A DNA stretch of 13,687 nt from JAZDOH01 sp043798815 (GCA_043798815.1 JAZDOH010000069.1:1-13687), one strand, 5' to 3'; counted from the stretch's first letter, positions 1 through 6,940 are shown. Translations and numbers: made by a program. The notes: generated by a model from the sequence alone, not told the origin.

Positions 1-1
1 C

Positions 2-1090
2 AGGACCGTCAACGATGCCGCGGGAAATGGTCGGCGGAGTCTCCGGTAGCAACGGTTTTTCCATAATCTCCACTCTTCCCGAGCGAACCATCACCTGTTC
101 CGTACCGCCGTTTGCGATTACCCCAAACTCCGTCCCCCGCACCCCCGCGATGGCGGAAGTGGTTTCTACGTTAAACTCTGAAGTGGCGGAGAGGCGGACG
201 ACTTTGTTCCAGATTCTTCCGGCGCTCAGATGAGTGGTGATTTTGGTGATGATGGAATCCTTATTATTTTCAGCCACTTCCATTGCTTTGAGTTCCAGGG
301 TTGTATCCGGTTCCAGTGAGGTGACGGAACCGTCGGAAAAGTACAGGTCTACGCTACCATTGTCGCTGGTAGTAATGATCGTATTTTCTTGAGCAAGAAG
401 ATCGCCAGGGCAAAGCTTGTTTGGATCAACATCACAGCGCGTACCGCCTGGAACCGGAGTTACGATCACGCTGCCCGTTACGTTTTGGGCTCTTGCCACC
501 AGCACACGGGCATTCGGGTTGTAGGGGAGAAACTCCTTACTCCGCTGGACGACAAAATTAGGCCCATCGTAAGCGCGTATCACAGAGGGGAGAGGGAATC
601 CTTTGAACAGATTGTCCTGAGTGCGCGCCTCAAAACCACCGTCGTCGTTCTGCCACAGGCCGGCCACCTGGTAAAACTGACCGTCCGCGCTCATGCCGTA
701 CACGTACCGGCTGCCAGTCCTCGGATCCACCGGAACTTCCGGCAGATAACGTTTTCCCAAAAGCGCGTTGTCCACATAACCCTGGATGAAAGTCATTTCG
801 GGGGCATAGCAGTCGTGAACGTACTGGGCGTTACCGTCAAAACAGAGAACGTTCTGTTTTCCGCCGATCTGGGTTTTAATGTCCGGATACTTTCCGAAGT
901 GATCCTGTTTGTACGTTTCCATGGCGTTGGCGATGGCGATGAGGTCGTCCAGCATGCGTTCATTGTCCGCTTTCTGCCGGACTTTCTGGATTCCCACAAA
1001 AGCCACCCCGCTCAAAATACCGATGATCACCACGACAACGATCAGCTCGACGAGGGAAAAACCCCGATTTTTTTGTTTTTGCATAAACAT
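2..1090 (-). CDS. Prepilin-like protein fused to a FecR-like domain (3' end cut by window edge)
   Basis: An open frame of about 361-363 codons runs off the left edge with no stop. The N-terminus is a class III (type IV pilin) signal: a short basic leader ending NRG, cleavage expected between G8 and F9, then FSLVELIVVVVIIGIL with the conserved glutamate at mature position 5 and one hydrophobic helix (numbering from the ATG at 1084). Residues about 35-165 look like a pseudopilin globular part, with LPEVPVDPRTGSRYVYG resembling the PulG-type 'P.DP.G..Y.Y' motif. Residues about 225-345 resemble a FecR domain: DNGSVDLYFSDGSVTSLEPD, then SAIAGVRGTEFGV. By family knowledge it would be processed by a prepilin peptidase and placed at the cell surface or in a pilus; the FecR part may bind or sense something outside. 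Two in-frame ATGs (1090, 1084) are possible. The upstream AAGGAA makes the first slightly better. It follows the rpsI terminator-like hairpin and is probably a separate unit. Confidence 0.8.
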   Translation of the reverse strand, partial: MFMQKQKNRGFSLVELIVVVVIIGILSGVAFVGIQKVRQKADNERMLDDLIAIANAMETYKQDHFGKYPDIKTQIGGKQNVLCFDGNAQYVHDCYAPEMTFIQGYVDNALLGKRYLPEVPVDPRTGSRYVYGMSADGQFYQVAGLWQNDDGGFEARTQDNLFKGFPLPSVIRAYDGPNFVVQRSKEFLPYNPNARVLVARAQNVTGSVIVTPVPGGTRCDVDPNKLCPGDLLAQENTIITTSDNGSVDLYFSDGSVTSLEPDTTLELKAMEVAENNKDSIITKITTHLSAGRIWNKVVRLSATSEFNVETTSAIAGVRGTEFGVIANGGTEQVMVRSGRVEIMEKPLLPETPPTISRGIVDGP

Positions 1091-1120
1091 TCTTTTATTT
1101 CCTTCATTCTAGCGCAACAG

Positions 1121-1179
1121 AAAAAAATGGGAAGGAAATCTTTGCTGACGCAGCAGAACGCGTTTTTCAGAGATTCCTT
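1121..1179 (-). terminator. Rho-independent terminator-like hairpin after rpsI
   Basis: In transcript sense AAGGAATCTCTGA pairs imperfectly with TCAG..AGA.TTTCCTT (six perfect outer pairs, then TCT/AGA and CTGA/TCAG with small bulges), followed after CCCA by seven Ts. The first stem arm overlaps the rpsI stop codon. Placed here it would end the ribosomal cluster and separate it from the pilin-FecR gene. The bulges make strength uncertain. Confidence 0.5.
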
Positions 1180-1615
1180 AGCGTTTGGCCCATTGTGGTG
1201 CCCGACGAGCGCGCTTGAGACCTGGTTTTTTGCGTTCTTTAACGCGGGAATCGCGGGAAAGAAGGCCGGCTTTTTTAAGGATGGGGCGAAGCGCGGGATC
1301 AAACACGGTGAGTGCGCGGGCAATGCCGTGACGGACGGCATCGGATTGGCTGTGCATGCCTCCGCCCTGAAGAACGACAACAACATCAAAGGTCTTTTCC
1401 AGTTTGGCGAGTTTGAGGGGCCACAAGATATTGCCGATGAGAGTTCCAAAAAAATACTCCTCCATCGGCTGATTATTGATGAATATGTCCCCTTTTCCAT
1501 TTTCATACAGGCGTACCTTGGCCACAGAGCTTTTCCGTTTGCCTGTGGAGTACGCGTAATTTCCAGTGCGCTGGATGGTTTTGGTTTCGGTGAGAATGGG
1601 TTGCGTGACGGCCAT
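1178..1615 (-). CDS. rpsI: 30S ribosomal protein S9 (uS9)
   Basis: A 145-residue protein of the S9 family. The core begins at YAYSTGKRKSSVAKVRL (about residues 20-36), continues with the LQGGGMHSQSDAVRHGIARAL segment (about 83-103) and ends in the diagnostic basic tail KKPGLKRARRAPQWAKR, which in known ribosomes reaches the P-site tRNA. About 19 residues precede the core, a slightly longer N-terminus than the roughly 130-residue norm. It follows rplM by 21 bases, the usual L13-S9 pair, and is the last gene before the terminator-like hairpin. The ATG has no Shine-Dalgarno sequence; its upstream bases are AT-rich with a run of Cs. Confidence 0.97.
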   Translation of the reverse strand: MAVTQPILTETKTIQRTGNYAYSTGKRKSSVAKVRLYENGKGDIFINNQPMEEYFFGTLIGNILWPLKLAKLEKTFDVVVVLQGGGMHSQSDAVRHGIARALTVFDPALRPILKKAGLLSRDSRVKERKKPGLKRARRAPQWAKR

Positions 1616-1636
1616 TTAAAATAGGGGGCTAAAGGT

Positions 1637-2074
1637 TTAAAATTCCAATTTGACAGGATTTTGTCCTCCGTGCGGGTGTTCAGCTCCGGAATACACAAAC
1701 AGTTTTTCAATGATTCTTCGTTTCAGGCGATTGCGCTGAATCATTCCGCTCACAGCCTGGATGATGAGCATTTCCGGCTTTTTGGCACGGATGGCCTTGA
1801 GGGGGGCACGTTTTAAATGACCCCAGTAACCGGTGTGGTGGATATATTCCTTGTCTTCTTCTTTCTTTCCCGTCACCCGTACCTTGGCCGCGTTGAGCAC
1901 CACCACGTAATCGCCCATGTCCAAATGTGGAGTGTAGGTGGGTTTGGTCTTGCCGCGAAGCAAGTCGGCCACGCGTGTGGCAAGATGACCCAAGGTTTTA
2001 CCCTCGGCATCCACGAGATACCAGGATTTTTGCGCTTTGGTCTGAGCCTTTGGAAGGAATGTTTTGGAAGACAT
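1637..2074 (-). CDS. rplM: 50S ribosomal protein L13 (uL13)
   Basis: A 145-residue L13, full length. Recognisable parts are WYLVDAEGKTLGHLATRVADLLRGK (residues about 18-42), MGDYVVVLNAAKVRVTGKK (about 52-70), the YIHHTGYWGHLK block and the C-terminal VYSGAEHPHGGQNP segment. The usual GMLP.N motif reads GMIQRN here, a mild deviation. L13 is an early-assembling 23S rRNA-binding protein. It sits 30 bases after rplQ and 21 before rpsI, so it is most likely in the same transcript; the spacer upstream carries a TA-rich palindrome that could be a promoter element. Confidence 0.97.
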   Translation of the reverse strand: MSSKTFLPKAQTKAQKSWYLVDAEGKTLGHLATRVADLLRGKTKPTYTPHLDMGDYVVVLNAAKVRVTGKKEEDKEYIHHTGYWGHLKRAPLKAIRAKKPEMLIIQAVSGMIQRNRLKRRIIEKLFVYSGAEHPHGGQNPVKLEF

Positions 2075-2078
2075 AATG

Positions 2079-2088
2079 CTATATATAG
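2079..2088. promoter_or_regulatory. Perfect 10-bp TA palindrome upstream of rplM
   Basis: CTATATATAG lies four bases before the rplM start codon within a 30-base spacer. It resembles a -10 box, but no convincing -35 hexamer stands at 16-18 bases, and it is so near the ATG that a promoter here would give a nearly leaderless mRNA. It may simply be AT-rich spacer. Confidence 0.2.
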
Positions 2089-2104
2089 TGTTTTTGCATC
2101 TTTC

Positions 2105-2458
2105 TTAAACTAATTCGATGAATGCTTTGCGAGCTGCGTCGCTTGGACGAAAACCCAGTCGAATCACACGGGTAAACCCTGATGAGCGCTGAGCATAGCG
2201 GGTCTTGAGTTCTCTGACAAGTTTTTGAGCTGCTTTTTCGTCCGGAAGTAACTGAGTGAGTTGCCGCATGGCCGTGACCGGATCCTTGGTCTTGGCAATG
2301 GTGATGAGCTTTTCCACAAACGGTTTCACAAATTTCGCTTTTGCTTCCGTCGTTTCCACGTGTTCGTACAGAATCACGGATACCGCCATGTTGGTGAGCA
2401 AGGAGTCGCGATGAGGTTTAGCCCGATTGAGTCGTTTGGATTTAACGAGATGTCGCAT
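2105..2458 (-). CDS. rplQ: 50S ribosomal protein L17 (bL17)
   Basis: A 117-residue bacterial L17 of normal length. It begins MRHLVKSKRLNRAKPHRDSL and keeps the NMAVSVILYEHVETTEAKAK block (about residues 23-42) that marks the family, ending with TRVIRLGFRPSDAARKAFIEL. L17 sits near the peptide exit side of the large subunit. It follows rpoA by 12 bases, the standard end of the alpha operon, and continues into rplM. The bases before its ATG show no Shine-Dalgarno sequence (they include CACCTC, which is the anti-sense of one). Confidence 0.97.
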   Translation of the reverse strand: MRHLVKSKRLNRAKPHRDSLLTNMAVSVILYEHVETTEAKAKFVKPFVEKLITIAKTKDPVTAMRQLTQLLPDEKAAQKLVRELKTRYAQRSSGFTRVIRLGFRPSDAARKAFIELV

Positions 2459-2470
2459 AAAAAATGAAGT

Positions 2471-3460
2471 TTATAAAGAGGTGGTATCGTCCGTCATCTT
2501 GAGCCCGCGAGTCTGTAGGGCCGCTTCCACTTCGGTCATGGCTTTTTTGCCAAAACCGCGGAAATTCCCCATTTGGCTTGGGGAACATTTGACCAATTGT
2601 TCGATGGAGCCAATGCCCGCGTTGATGAGTGCATTGAGAGTGCGGGGGGAGAAGTTGAGGATTTCGATGGGGGTATACGTTTCTTTTTTTGATTCTTCCT
2701 GTTCCTCCTGGATTTGTTTGGCCTTCACGCGGGCAAAATCACTGCGAAAATCCGGTTCGACCTCTTCTCCGGGGATGAGGAACAATTCAAAGTAAGACTT
2801 GAGCACGTTGGAGCTGAATTTGAGCGCTTCTTCTGGGGTGATGGATCCGTTGGTGACGATTTCAATCATCAGTTTATCTAAATCCGTCATTTGCCCCACA
2901 CGAGTGCTCGTGACGTCATAACGAACCTTGAGCACGGGAGAGAAAATCGCATCTACATAAATCAAACCAATGTCGCGATCTTTGCCCTTGTGGATCCCGG
3001 CGGGCTGATAACCGACACCTTTCTCCACCGTTAATTCCATGTCCAGCTTGGCGCTCTTTTTGGTGAGGGTAGTGATGACGAGATCGGGGTTCAGCACTTC
3101 GATGTCGCTGGAGTGTTCCAAATGTTTGGCGAGCACCGGTCCTTCTTTGCGTACGGAAAGTTTGATGGTTTCAGGATCTTTACTGTGCTTTTTCAGCTGA
3201 AGTTGCTTAAGGGTGAGTAAAATATCCAAAATGCTGTCTTGCACGCCGGCAGCGGCGGTGTATTCATGGGTGATTCCGTCAATTTTAACTGAGGTGATAG
3301 CGGCTCCCGGCAAAGAAGACAAAAGCACGCGCCTAAAGGCATTCCCCAACGTCATGCCGTATCCCGGTGGTAAAGGGCTGACGCTAAAAACCGCTTGGTT
3401 TCCTTTAGAGGATTCGGTTTTAACCTTGGGCAAACCGATCTCTTCCTGGATAATATGCAT
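2471..3460 (-). CDS. rpoA: DNA-directed RNA polymerase subunit alpha
   Basis: A 329-residue alpha subunit of full length. The N-terminal assembly domain (about residues 10-230) has GYGMTLGNAFRRVLLSSLPG (33-52), the dimerisation and beta-binding region. A charged linker rich in E, K and Q (about 240-260) leads to the C-terminal domain (about 262-322) with FSPRTLNAL, where R273 matches the DNA-contacting arginine known as R265 in E. coli, and GFGKKAMTEVEAAL in place of the common NLGKKSL. Two alphas nucleate the polymerase core; the C-terminal domain touches upstream promoter DNA and activators. It lies between rpsD and rplQ, the standard place. The intact C-terminal domain argues that upstream-element contacts are kept. 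Confidence 0.98.
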   Translation of the reverse strand: MHIIQEEIGLPKVKTESSKGNQAVFSVSPLPPGYGMTLGNAFRRVLLSSLPGAAITSVKIDGITHEYTAAAGVQDSILDILLTLKQLQLKKHSKDPETIKLSVRKEGPVLAKHLEHSSDIEVLNPDLVITTLTKKSAKLDMELTVEKGVGYQPAGIHKGKDRDIGLIYVDAIFSPVLKVRYDVTSTRVGQMTDLDKLMIEIVTNGSITPEEALKFSSNVLKSYFELFLIPGEEVEPDFRSDFARVKAKQIQEEQEESKKETYTPIEILNFSPRTLNALINAGIGSIEQLVKCSPSQMGNFRGFGKKAMTEVEAALQTRGLKMTDDTTSL

Positions 3461-3490
3461 GGGGGCTTTGGGTTAAAAAATGGAACAAAA

Positions 3491-4099
3491 TTAACGGGAA
3501 TAATATTCAACAATGAGTTGTGATTCGATGGTTTTTTCCAAATCGTCTTTGGCGGGAATATCCAGCACTTGAATGATTCCTTTTTTGAGTTCGACCTTCA
3601 GCCATTTGGGGGCGTAATCCTTGAGTTCACCCAAATCGCGATACAAGGGGGACTCGACGAGCTTGGCCACGAGTTCGATTTTATCCCCCGGTTTGACCAA
3701 AAGAGAGGGGACGTCGACTCGGCGACCATTGAGCTTAAAGTGGGCATGATTGACCATTTGGCGTGCCTGCATGCGAGTCACTGCGAACTGAGCTACATAA
3801 ACCACGTTATCGAGCCGGCGTTCGAGCAAGCGGAGTAGGTTTTCTCCGGTATCCCCTGTTCCGGCCATCGCGCGCTTAAAATAATTTTGGAATTGGCGTT
3901 CGGATAAACCGAAAACAATGCGGGCTTTTTGCTTTTCGAGTAATTGGCGTCCGTATTCCGACGTTTTGCCTTTGGATTTCCCACCATGCATGCCAGGCTT
4001 GACGTTGCGTTTGGTGAGAATCTTATTGTACTTTTCGGTGCCGAATAAATTCACTCCGAGTCGTCGGCATAACCGTGCTTTAGGACCTGTATAGCGCAT
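3491..4099 (-). CDS. rpsD: 30S ribosomal protein S4 (uS4)
   Basis: A 202-residue S4 of usual length, starting MRYTGPKARLCRRLGVNLFG. The RNA-binding S4 fold follows at about residues 92-155 (LERRLDNVVYVAQFAVTRMQARQMVNHAHFKLNGRRVD). Only one cysteine is visible (C11), so this is the zinc-free form. S4 is a primary 16S rRNA binder and in several bacteria represses its own operon; no S4 target could be recognised here. It lies 9 bases after rpsK and 30 before rpoA. Confidence 0.97.
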   Translation of the reverse strand: MRYTGPKARLCRRLGVNLFGTEKYNKILTKRNVKPGMHGGKSKGKTSEYGRQLLEKQKARIVFGLSERQFQNYFKRAMAGTGDTGENLLRLLERRLDNVVYVAQFAVTRMQARQMVNHAHFKLNGRRVDVPSLLVKPGDKIELVAKLVESPLYRDLGELKDYAPKWLKVELKKGIIQVLDIPAKDDLEKTIESQLIVEYYSR

Positions 4100-4108
4100 A
4101 GAAAAAGT

Positions 4109-4540
4109 TTAAATACGTCTGGACTTACGGGCGCGGCAGCCATTGTGCGGAATTGCCGTGACATCAAAGATGGCTTCTAATTCCAATCCGGCAGCCTGAA
4201 GCCCCCGAACGGATTGTTCGCGGCCGGTGCCAACCCCGTTGACAAATACTTTGACCTTTTGAACACCGTACGATTGAAGTTTTTCAATCAACTTTTCACC
4301 CGTCACGGTAGCAGCGTAAGGAGTGGACTTCCGGGATCCTTTGAATCCGCAAGTGCCCGCGCTGGACCAGGCCAAAGCCTTGCCTTCTTGATCCGTAGCC
4401 GTCATGAGCGTGTTGTTGTAAGACGCCGTGATGTAAATATTGGCGTTCGGCACTGCCCGTCTCACCTTTTTGGTTTTGACCACTGGAGCAGCCGCAGTTG
4501 CCGATGTCGCCGGAGTTTTAGGGGTTGGAGTTTTAGCCAT
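4109..4540 (-). CDS. rpsK: 30S ribosomal protein S11 (uS11)
   Basis: A 143-residue S11. Core motifs are NIYITASYNNTLMTATD (about residues 34-50), SSAGTCGFKGSRKSTPYAA (about 59-77), VNGVGTGREQSVRGL and the diagnostic end DVTAIPHNGCRARKSRRI. The first roughly 24 residues are a low-complexity stretch of A, T, P and K, somewhat longer than usual and probably disordered. S11 sits on the platform of the small subunit near the mRNA exit. It is separated from rpsM by a 42-base spacer that carries the duplicated AAGCGGTAAG repeat. Confidence 0.97.
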   Translation of the reverse strand: MAKTPTPKTPATSATAAAPVVKTKKVRRAVPNANIYITASYNNTLMTATDQEGKALAWSSAGTCGFKGSRKSTPYAATVTGEKLIEKLQSYGVQKVKVFVNGVGTGREQSVRGLQAAGLELEAIFDVTAIPHNGCRARKSRRI

Positions 4541-4560
4541 AGTTGATTATTTCTTAAATA

Positions 4561-4585
4561 CTTACCGCTTATTCCTTACCGCTTA
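4561..4585. repeat. Tandem TTACCGCTTA repeat between rpsM and rpsK
   Basis: Two CTTACCGCTTA units stand in direct repeat separated by TTC on the plus strand; the last three bases are the rpsM stop codon. The 25 bases match the reverse complement of 6941-6965 (between secY and adk) at 24 positions, so the two spacers hold the same element in opposite orientation. Confidence 0.75.
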
Positions 4586-4960
4586 CTTCTTTTCCAATTT
4601 CGATTTCCCGCTACCCATCGTGACGCGTTTGCCGCGTTTGGTGCGGGCATTGGTGCGGGTGCGCTGACCGCGCACAGGAAGTTTGCGGCGATGGCGATAC
4701 CCGCGGTACGTGCCAATTTCCTGCAAACGCTTGATGTTGCCCGTTACGAACCGACGCAAATCGCCTTCAATGGAGTATTTGCTGACCACTTCGCGAATGC
4801 GTTGTTCTTCGTTTTCTGTTAATTCATGGACGCGCTTGTCGCCGCTCACATTCGCCATCTTCAAAATCTTGCGGCTCAAGCTGCGGCCAATTCCATAAAC
4901 ATAGGTAAGAGCCACTTCCAGACGTTTTTCTTTGGGGAGATTGACACCTTCTATTCTCAT
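4583..4960 (-). CDS. rpsM: 30S ribosomal protein S13 (uS13)
   Basis: A 125-residue S13 of ordinary length. It starts MRIEGVNLPKEKRLEVALTYVYGIG, has the helix-two-turn-helix part to about residue 60, and the diagnostic RHRRKLPVRGQRTRTNARTK (about 92-111) followed by a lysine-rich tail. S13 is in the head of the small subunit and contacts the P-site tRNA and the large subunit. It lies 15 bases after rpmJ. Its stop codon falls inside the tandem repeat of the following spacer. Confidence 0.97.
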   Translation of the reverse strand: MRIEGVNLPKEKRLEVALTYVYGIGRSLSRKILKMANVSGDKRVHELTENEEQRIREVVSKYSIEGDLRRFVTGNIKRLQEIGTYRGYRHRRKLPVRGQRTRTNARTKRGKRVTMGSGKSKLEKK

Positions 4961-4975
4961 AATTGATTGAAATAA

Positions 4976-5092
4976 TTAACCTTGACGTTGTTTATGCTTT
5001 TTGGAGCGGGAACATATAACACGCACCACCCGCTTGCGGCGGATGACTGAGCAATATTCACAGATGGGTTTAACAGATGCGCGTACTTTCAT
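4976..5092 (-). CDS. rpmJ: 50S ribosomal protein L36 (bL36), zinc form
   Basis: A short 38-codon gene read directly from the sequence, starting MKVRASVKPICEYC and ending HKQRQG. It has the four zinc ligands of the C+ type: C11, C14, C27 and H33, in the order CxxC, C, then H five residues later. L36 is the smallest large-subunit protein and binds 23S rRNA. It sits 6 bases after infA and 15 before rpsM, the normal infA-rpmJ-rpsM order, which supports the call. Many genomes also carry a zinc-free copy elsewhere; this window cannot show that. Confidence 0.96.
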   Translation of the reverse strand: MKVRASVKPICEYCSVIRRKRVVRVICSRSKKHKQRQG

Positions 5093-5098
5093 AAAAAC

Positions 5099-5392
5099 TC
5101 AAACGGGTTCCGGGGGAGGGGTTTTAGGAGTCTCCTCGAGAGGCGTTAAAAGCATTGGTTTTGATTCTTTGTGTCGATAGGTGATCCTTCCTTTAGTAAG
5201 GTCATAAGGAGTCATTTCTACGGTAACCAAGTCTCCAGGTAAAATACGGATGTAATTCATCCGGACTTTGCCGGAAACATGGGCGATAATGGTATGACCC
5301 TGATAATTTTCTCCAATCAGTTCCACACGGAACGTTGCATTGGAAAGCGCTTCCAACACCTTCCCTTGCACTTCGATAACTTGTTTCGCCAT
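5099..5392 (-). CDS. infA: Translation initiation factor IF-1
   Basis: A 97-residue IF-1. The OB-fold core covers residues 1-75 (VIEVQGKVLEALSNATFRVEL, the GHTIIAHVSGKVRMNYIRILPGD segment, then YDLTKGRITYRHK). IF-1 binds the A site of the small subunit during initiation. The family is usually about 72 residues; here a tail of roughly 22 residues rich in P, T and E (LLTPLEETPKTPPPEPV) is added and is probably disordered. The start follows a 131-base leader, the largest gene-free gap apart from the palindromic one, with a hairpin ending just before the ATG. It opens the downstream (alpha-like) half of the cluster. Confidence 0.96.
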   Translation of the reverse strand: MAKQVIEVQGKVLEALSNATFRVELIGENYQGHTIIAHVSGKVRMNYIRILPGDLVTVEMTPYDLTKGRITYRHKESKPMLLTPLEETPKTPPPEPV

Positions 5393-5394
5393 GC

Positions 5395-5420
5395 CTTAAC
5401 GCTTAAACAAAAGCGGTAAG
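5395..5420. promoter_or_regulatory. Hairpin touching the infA start codon
   Basis: CTTAACGCTT and AAGCGGTAAG pair at nine of ten positions around a six-base AAACAA loop. In the mRNA the hairpin ends two bases before the infA ATG, so it could affect initiation. The arm AAGCGGTAAG is the same unit as the tandem repeats at 4561-4585 and 6941-6965. Confidence 0.4.
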
Positions 5421-5435
5421 ATTTTACATAAAGGG

Positions 5436-5475
5436 AAAGAGGAGAGCAAAACAATTTTCTCATTTAGCCCTCTTT
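5436..5475. promoter_or_regulatory. Possible stem-loop in the infA leader
   Basis: AAAGAGG (5436-5442) and CCTCTTT (5469-5475) form a seven-pair outer stem, and inside it GAG.AAAA and TTTTCTC form a second stem around CAA with one bulged base. A T-rich run follows on the plus strand but only a weak one on the transcribed strand, so as a terminator it would face the wrong way for the genes here. It could be an attenuator or leader structure; the rest of the gap shows nothing else convincing. Confidence 0.3.
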
Positions 5476-5523
5476 TTGTGTTTTTTGTAATGCTAAAACT
5501 AGGAAATATTGTATAAATATCTT

Positions 5524-6279
5524 TTACGTCAGTATCTCATACCCTCTTTCCGTCACCAACACCGTATGCTCAAAATGAGCGGAAGGAGTGCCGTCTGCGC
5601 TCACGACAGTCCAGGTGTCTTGCAGGGTTTCTACGTCGCCGCGACCCATGTTGGCGATGGGCTCAATAGCCAATACCATGCCAGCGAGGAGTTTGGGGCC
5701 AGTTTTCTTGTGTCCCACGTTCAAAATTTCAGGAGCTTCATGCAAATCGCGGCCAACGCCATGTCCCGTGCATTCCGCCACGGGTGAATACCCCTGCTGT
5801 TCAATGGTTTTTTCAATGGCGGCTGAAATATCCCCCACTTGTGCCCCCTCGCGAACAATCTTAATCGCCTGGTCGAGGGCTTTCTTGACGGTTTTTACGA
5901 AATGCCGCACCTCGGGCTGCACCTGACCAACCAAAACCGTCCGGGCCGCGTCGGTGTAAAACCCCTGATACAACACGCCGCAATCGATGCCAATGATATC
6001 TCCTTCGTTAAGAATGTGATCTGCATGAGGAATGCCATGCACCACTTCTTCGTTCACCGAAGTGCAAAGAGCCCCCGGAAACCCGCGATACCCCCTGAAT
6101 GCCGGCACACACTCATCGTGACTCAGAATGAACTCATTGGCAATCCGATCCAGTTCCGCCGTGCTGACGCCGGGACGAATGGCTTGCTCGATCGCATCCA
6201 AAGCCGCCTTTAAAATCCGGCCGGCGTGCCGCATGATCGCGATTTCTTCCGGCGTTTTAATGGTGATGGATGAGTGCAT
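5524..6279 (-). CDS. map: Type I methionine aminopeptidase
   Basis: A 251-residue enzyme that removes the initiator methionine from new proteins at the ribosome exit. The pita-bread fold residues are all visible: H81 in VHGIP, the five metal ligands D99 (IDCG), D110 (YTDAARTV), H173 (TGHGVG), E206 (AIEP) and E237 (FEHTV). The length and lack of an N-terminal zinc-finger extension fit the plain bacterial type Ia. Its ATG shares one base with the adk stop (TGATG), suggesting coupled translation. The secY-adk-map-infA order is the common bacterial one. Confidence 0.97.
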   Translation of the reverse strand: MHSSITIKTPEEIAIMRHAGRILKAALDAIEQAIRPGVSTAELDRIANEFILSHDECVPAFRGYRGFPGALCTSVNEEVVHGIPHADHILNEGDIIGIDCGVLYQGFYTDAARTVLVGQVQPEVRHFVKTVKKALDQAIKIVREGAQVGDISAAIEKTIEQQGYSPVAECTGHGVGRDLHEAPEILNVGHKKTGPKLLAGMVLAIEPIANMGRGDVETLQDTWTVVSADGTPSAHFEHTVLVTERGYEILT

Positions 6280-6935
6280 CAGGTGAACAAATAGGCCGCT
6301 TTTTCTATCATCTCTTCCGTCACATCGGGAATGGATTGTTCCCCATCCACTTCGATCAAGCGATCAATTTCCGAGAACTTTTTGATGACGGGAAGAGTCT
6401 CTTTTTCATAGTTTTCCAAGCGTTTGGCAATGGCTTCGGTATTGTCATCATGGCGTGTCACCAGCGGGCCTCCGCAAACTTGTTCGCCTGAACGAGCGCT
6501 GCATGTTTCCCCTTCATAAAAAGCCGGATACACCTCTTTGCAGTTTTTACACACGCGCCGCTGAGTGAGCCGCTTCATGGCTTCGTCGTAGGAGATTTTA
6601 ATGTGCAAGGCAAAAGCGTCATGACCATGCTGATGAATGAGCGCCAAAAGCTTTTCGGATTGGCCGGCGGTTCGCGGAATACCATCGAACAGGATGTGAT
6701 GATCACCTGAAAAAGAACCGACGAAATTCTGCACCACCTCCATGACGGTATCATTATCCACCAAATCACCCCGCTCCACGATGGTTTTGATCCTTTGGCC
6801 AAGAGAGCTTCCGGATGCAATGTGTTTTCGAAGCTCCGCTCCCATCTCAAAAACAGTCAGTCCGTACTTTTGGGCCAGGATTTTACCCTGTGTCCCTTTG
6901 CCAGACCCCTGCATTCCGAAGAGAATAATATCCAT
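6279..6935 (-). CDS. adk: Adenylate kinase (zinc-type LID, divergent AMP site)
   Basis: A 218-residue nucleoside monophosphate kinase interconverting ATP, AMP and ADP. The P-loop is GMQGSGKGTQ (residues 7-16). The NMP-binding motif, usually STGD(M/L)LR, reads EMGAELR (30-36): the arginine (R36) is kept, the threonine and aspartate are not. FDGIPRT (83-89) replaces DGFPRT, and Q92 is kept. The LID has four cysteines C129, C132, C145 and C154, a zinc-binding pattern. The arginines of RHDDN and RL follow. It lies 31 bases after secY and overlaps map by one base. Context says Adk; the altered AMP motif leaves some doubt about preferred substrate. Confidence 0.92.
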   Translation of the reverse strand: MDIILFGMQGSGKGTQGKILAQKYGLTVFEMGAELRKHIASGSSLGQRIKTIVERGDLVDNDTVMEVVQNFVGSFSGDHHILFDGIPRTAGQSEKLLALIHQHGHDAFALHIKISYDEAMKRLTQRRVCKNCKEVYPAFYEGETCSARSGEQVCGGPLVTRHDDNTEAIAKRLENYEKETLPVIKKFSEIDRLIEVDGEQSIPDVTEEMIEKAAYLFT

Positions 6936-6940
6936 GGAAC

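Noticed and set aside
15..233. A 72-codon plus-strand frame at the left edge
   Set aside because: It is antisense to the FecR-like part of the pilin-FecR gene, whose minus-strand frame is convincing.
793..999. A 68-codon minus-strand frame
   Set aside because: It is out of frame with the pilin-FecR gene and falls wholly inside it.
1106..1111. A TAGAAT -10 box (transcript sense) for the pilin-FecR gene
   Set aside because: No acceptable -35 hexamer lies 16-18 bases away; the match alone is too weak to list as a promoter.
389..1624. A 411-codon plus-strand reading frame opposite rpsI and the pilin-FecR gene
   Set aside because: It lies antisense to two recognisable proteins and across the terminator-like hairpin, and its translation resembles no family. 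It is a shadow of the codon pattern on the other strand.
1042..1710. A 222-codon minus-strand frame overlapping rpsI
   Set aside because: It runs in a different frame through the rpsI gene and shows no family features, while rpsI is unmistakable.
5436..5480. A strong terminator for a plus-strand transcript upstream of infA
   Set aside because: The T-run is on the plus strand, but no plus-strand gene exists upstream, so it is kept only as a possible leader structure.
6279..6935. UGA recoded to glycine as in Gracilibacteria
   Set aside because: adk and rplN end at TGA exactly where their families end, and no internal TGA occurs in the recognised genes.
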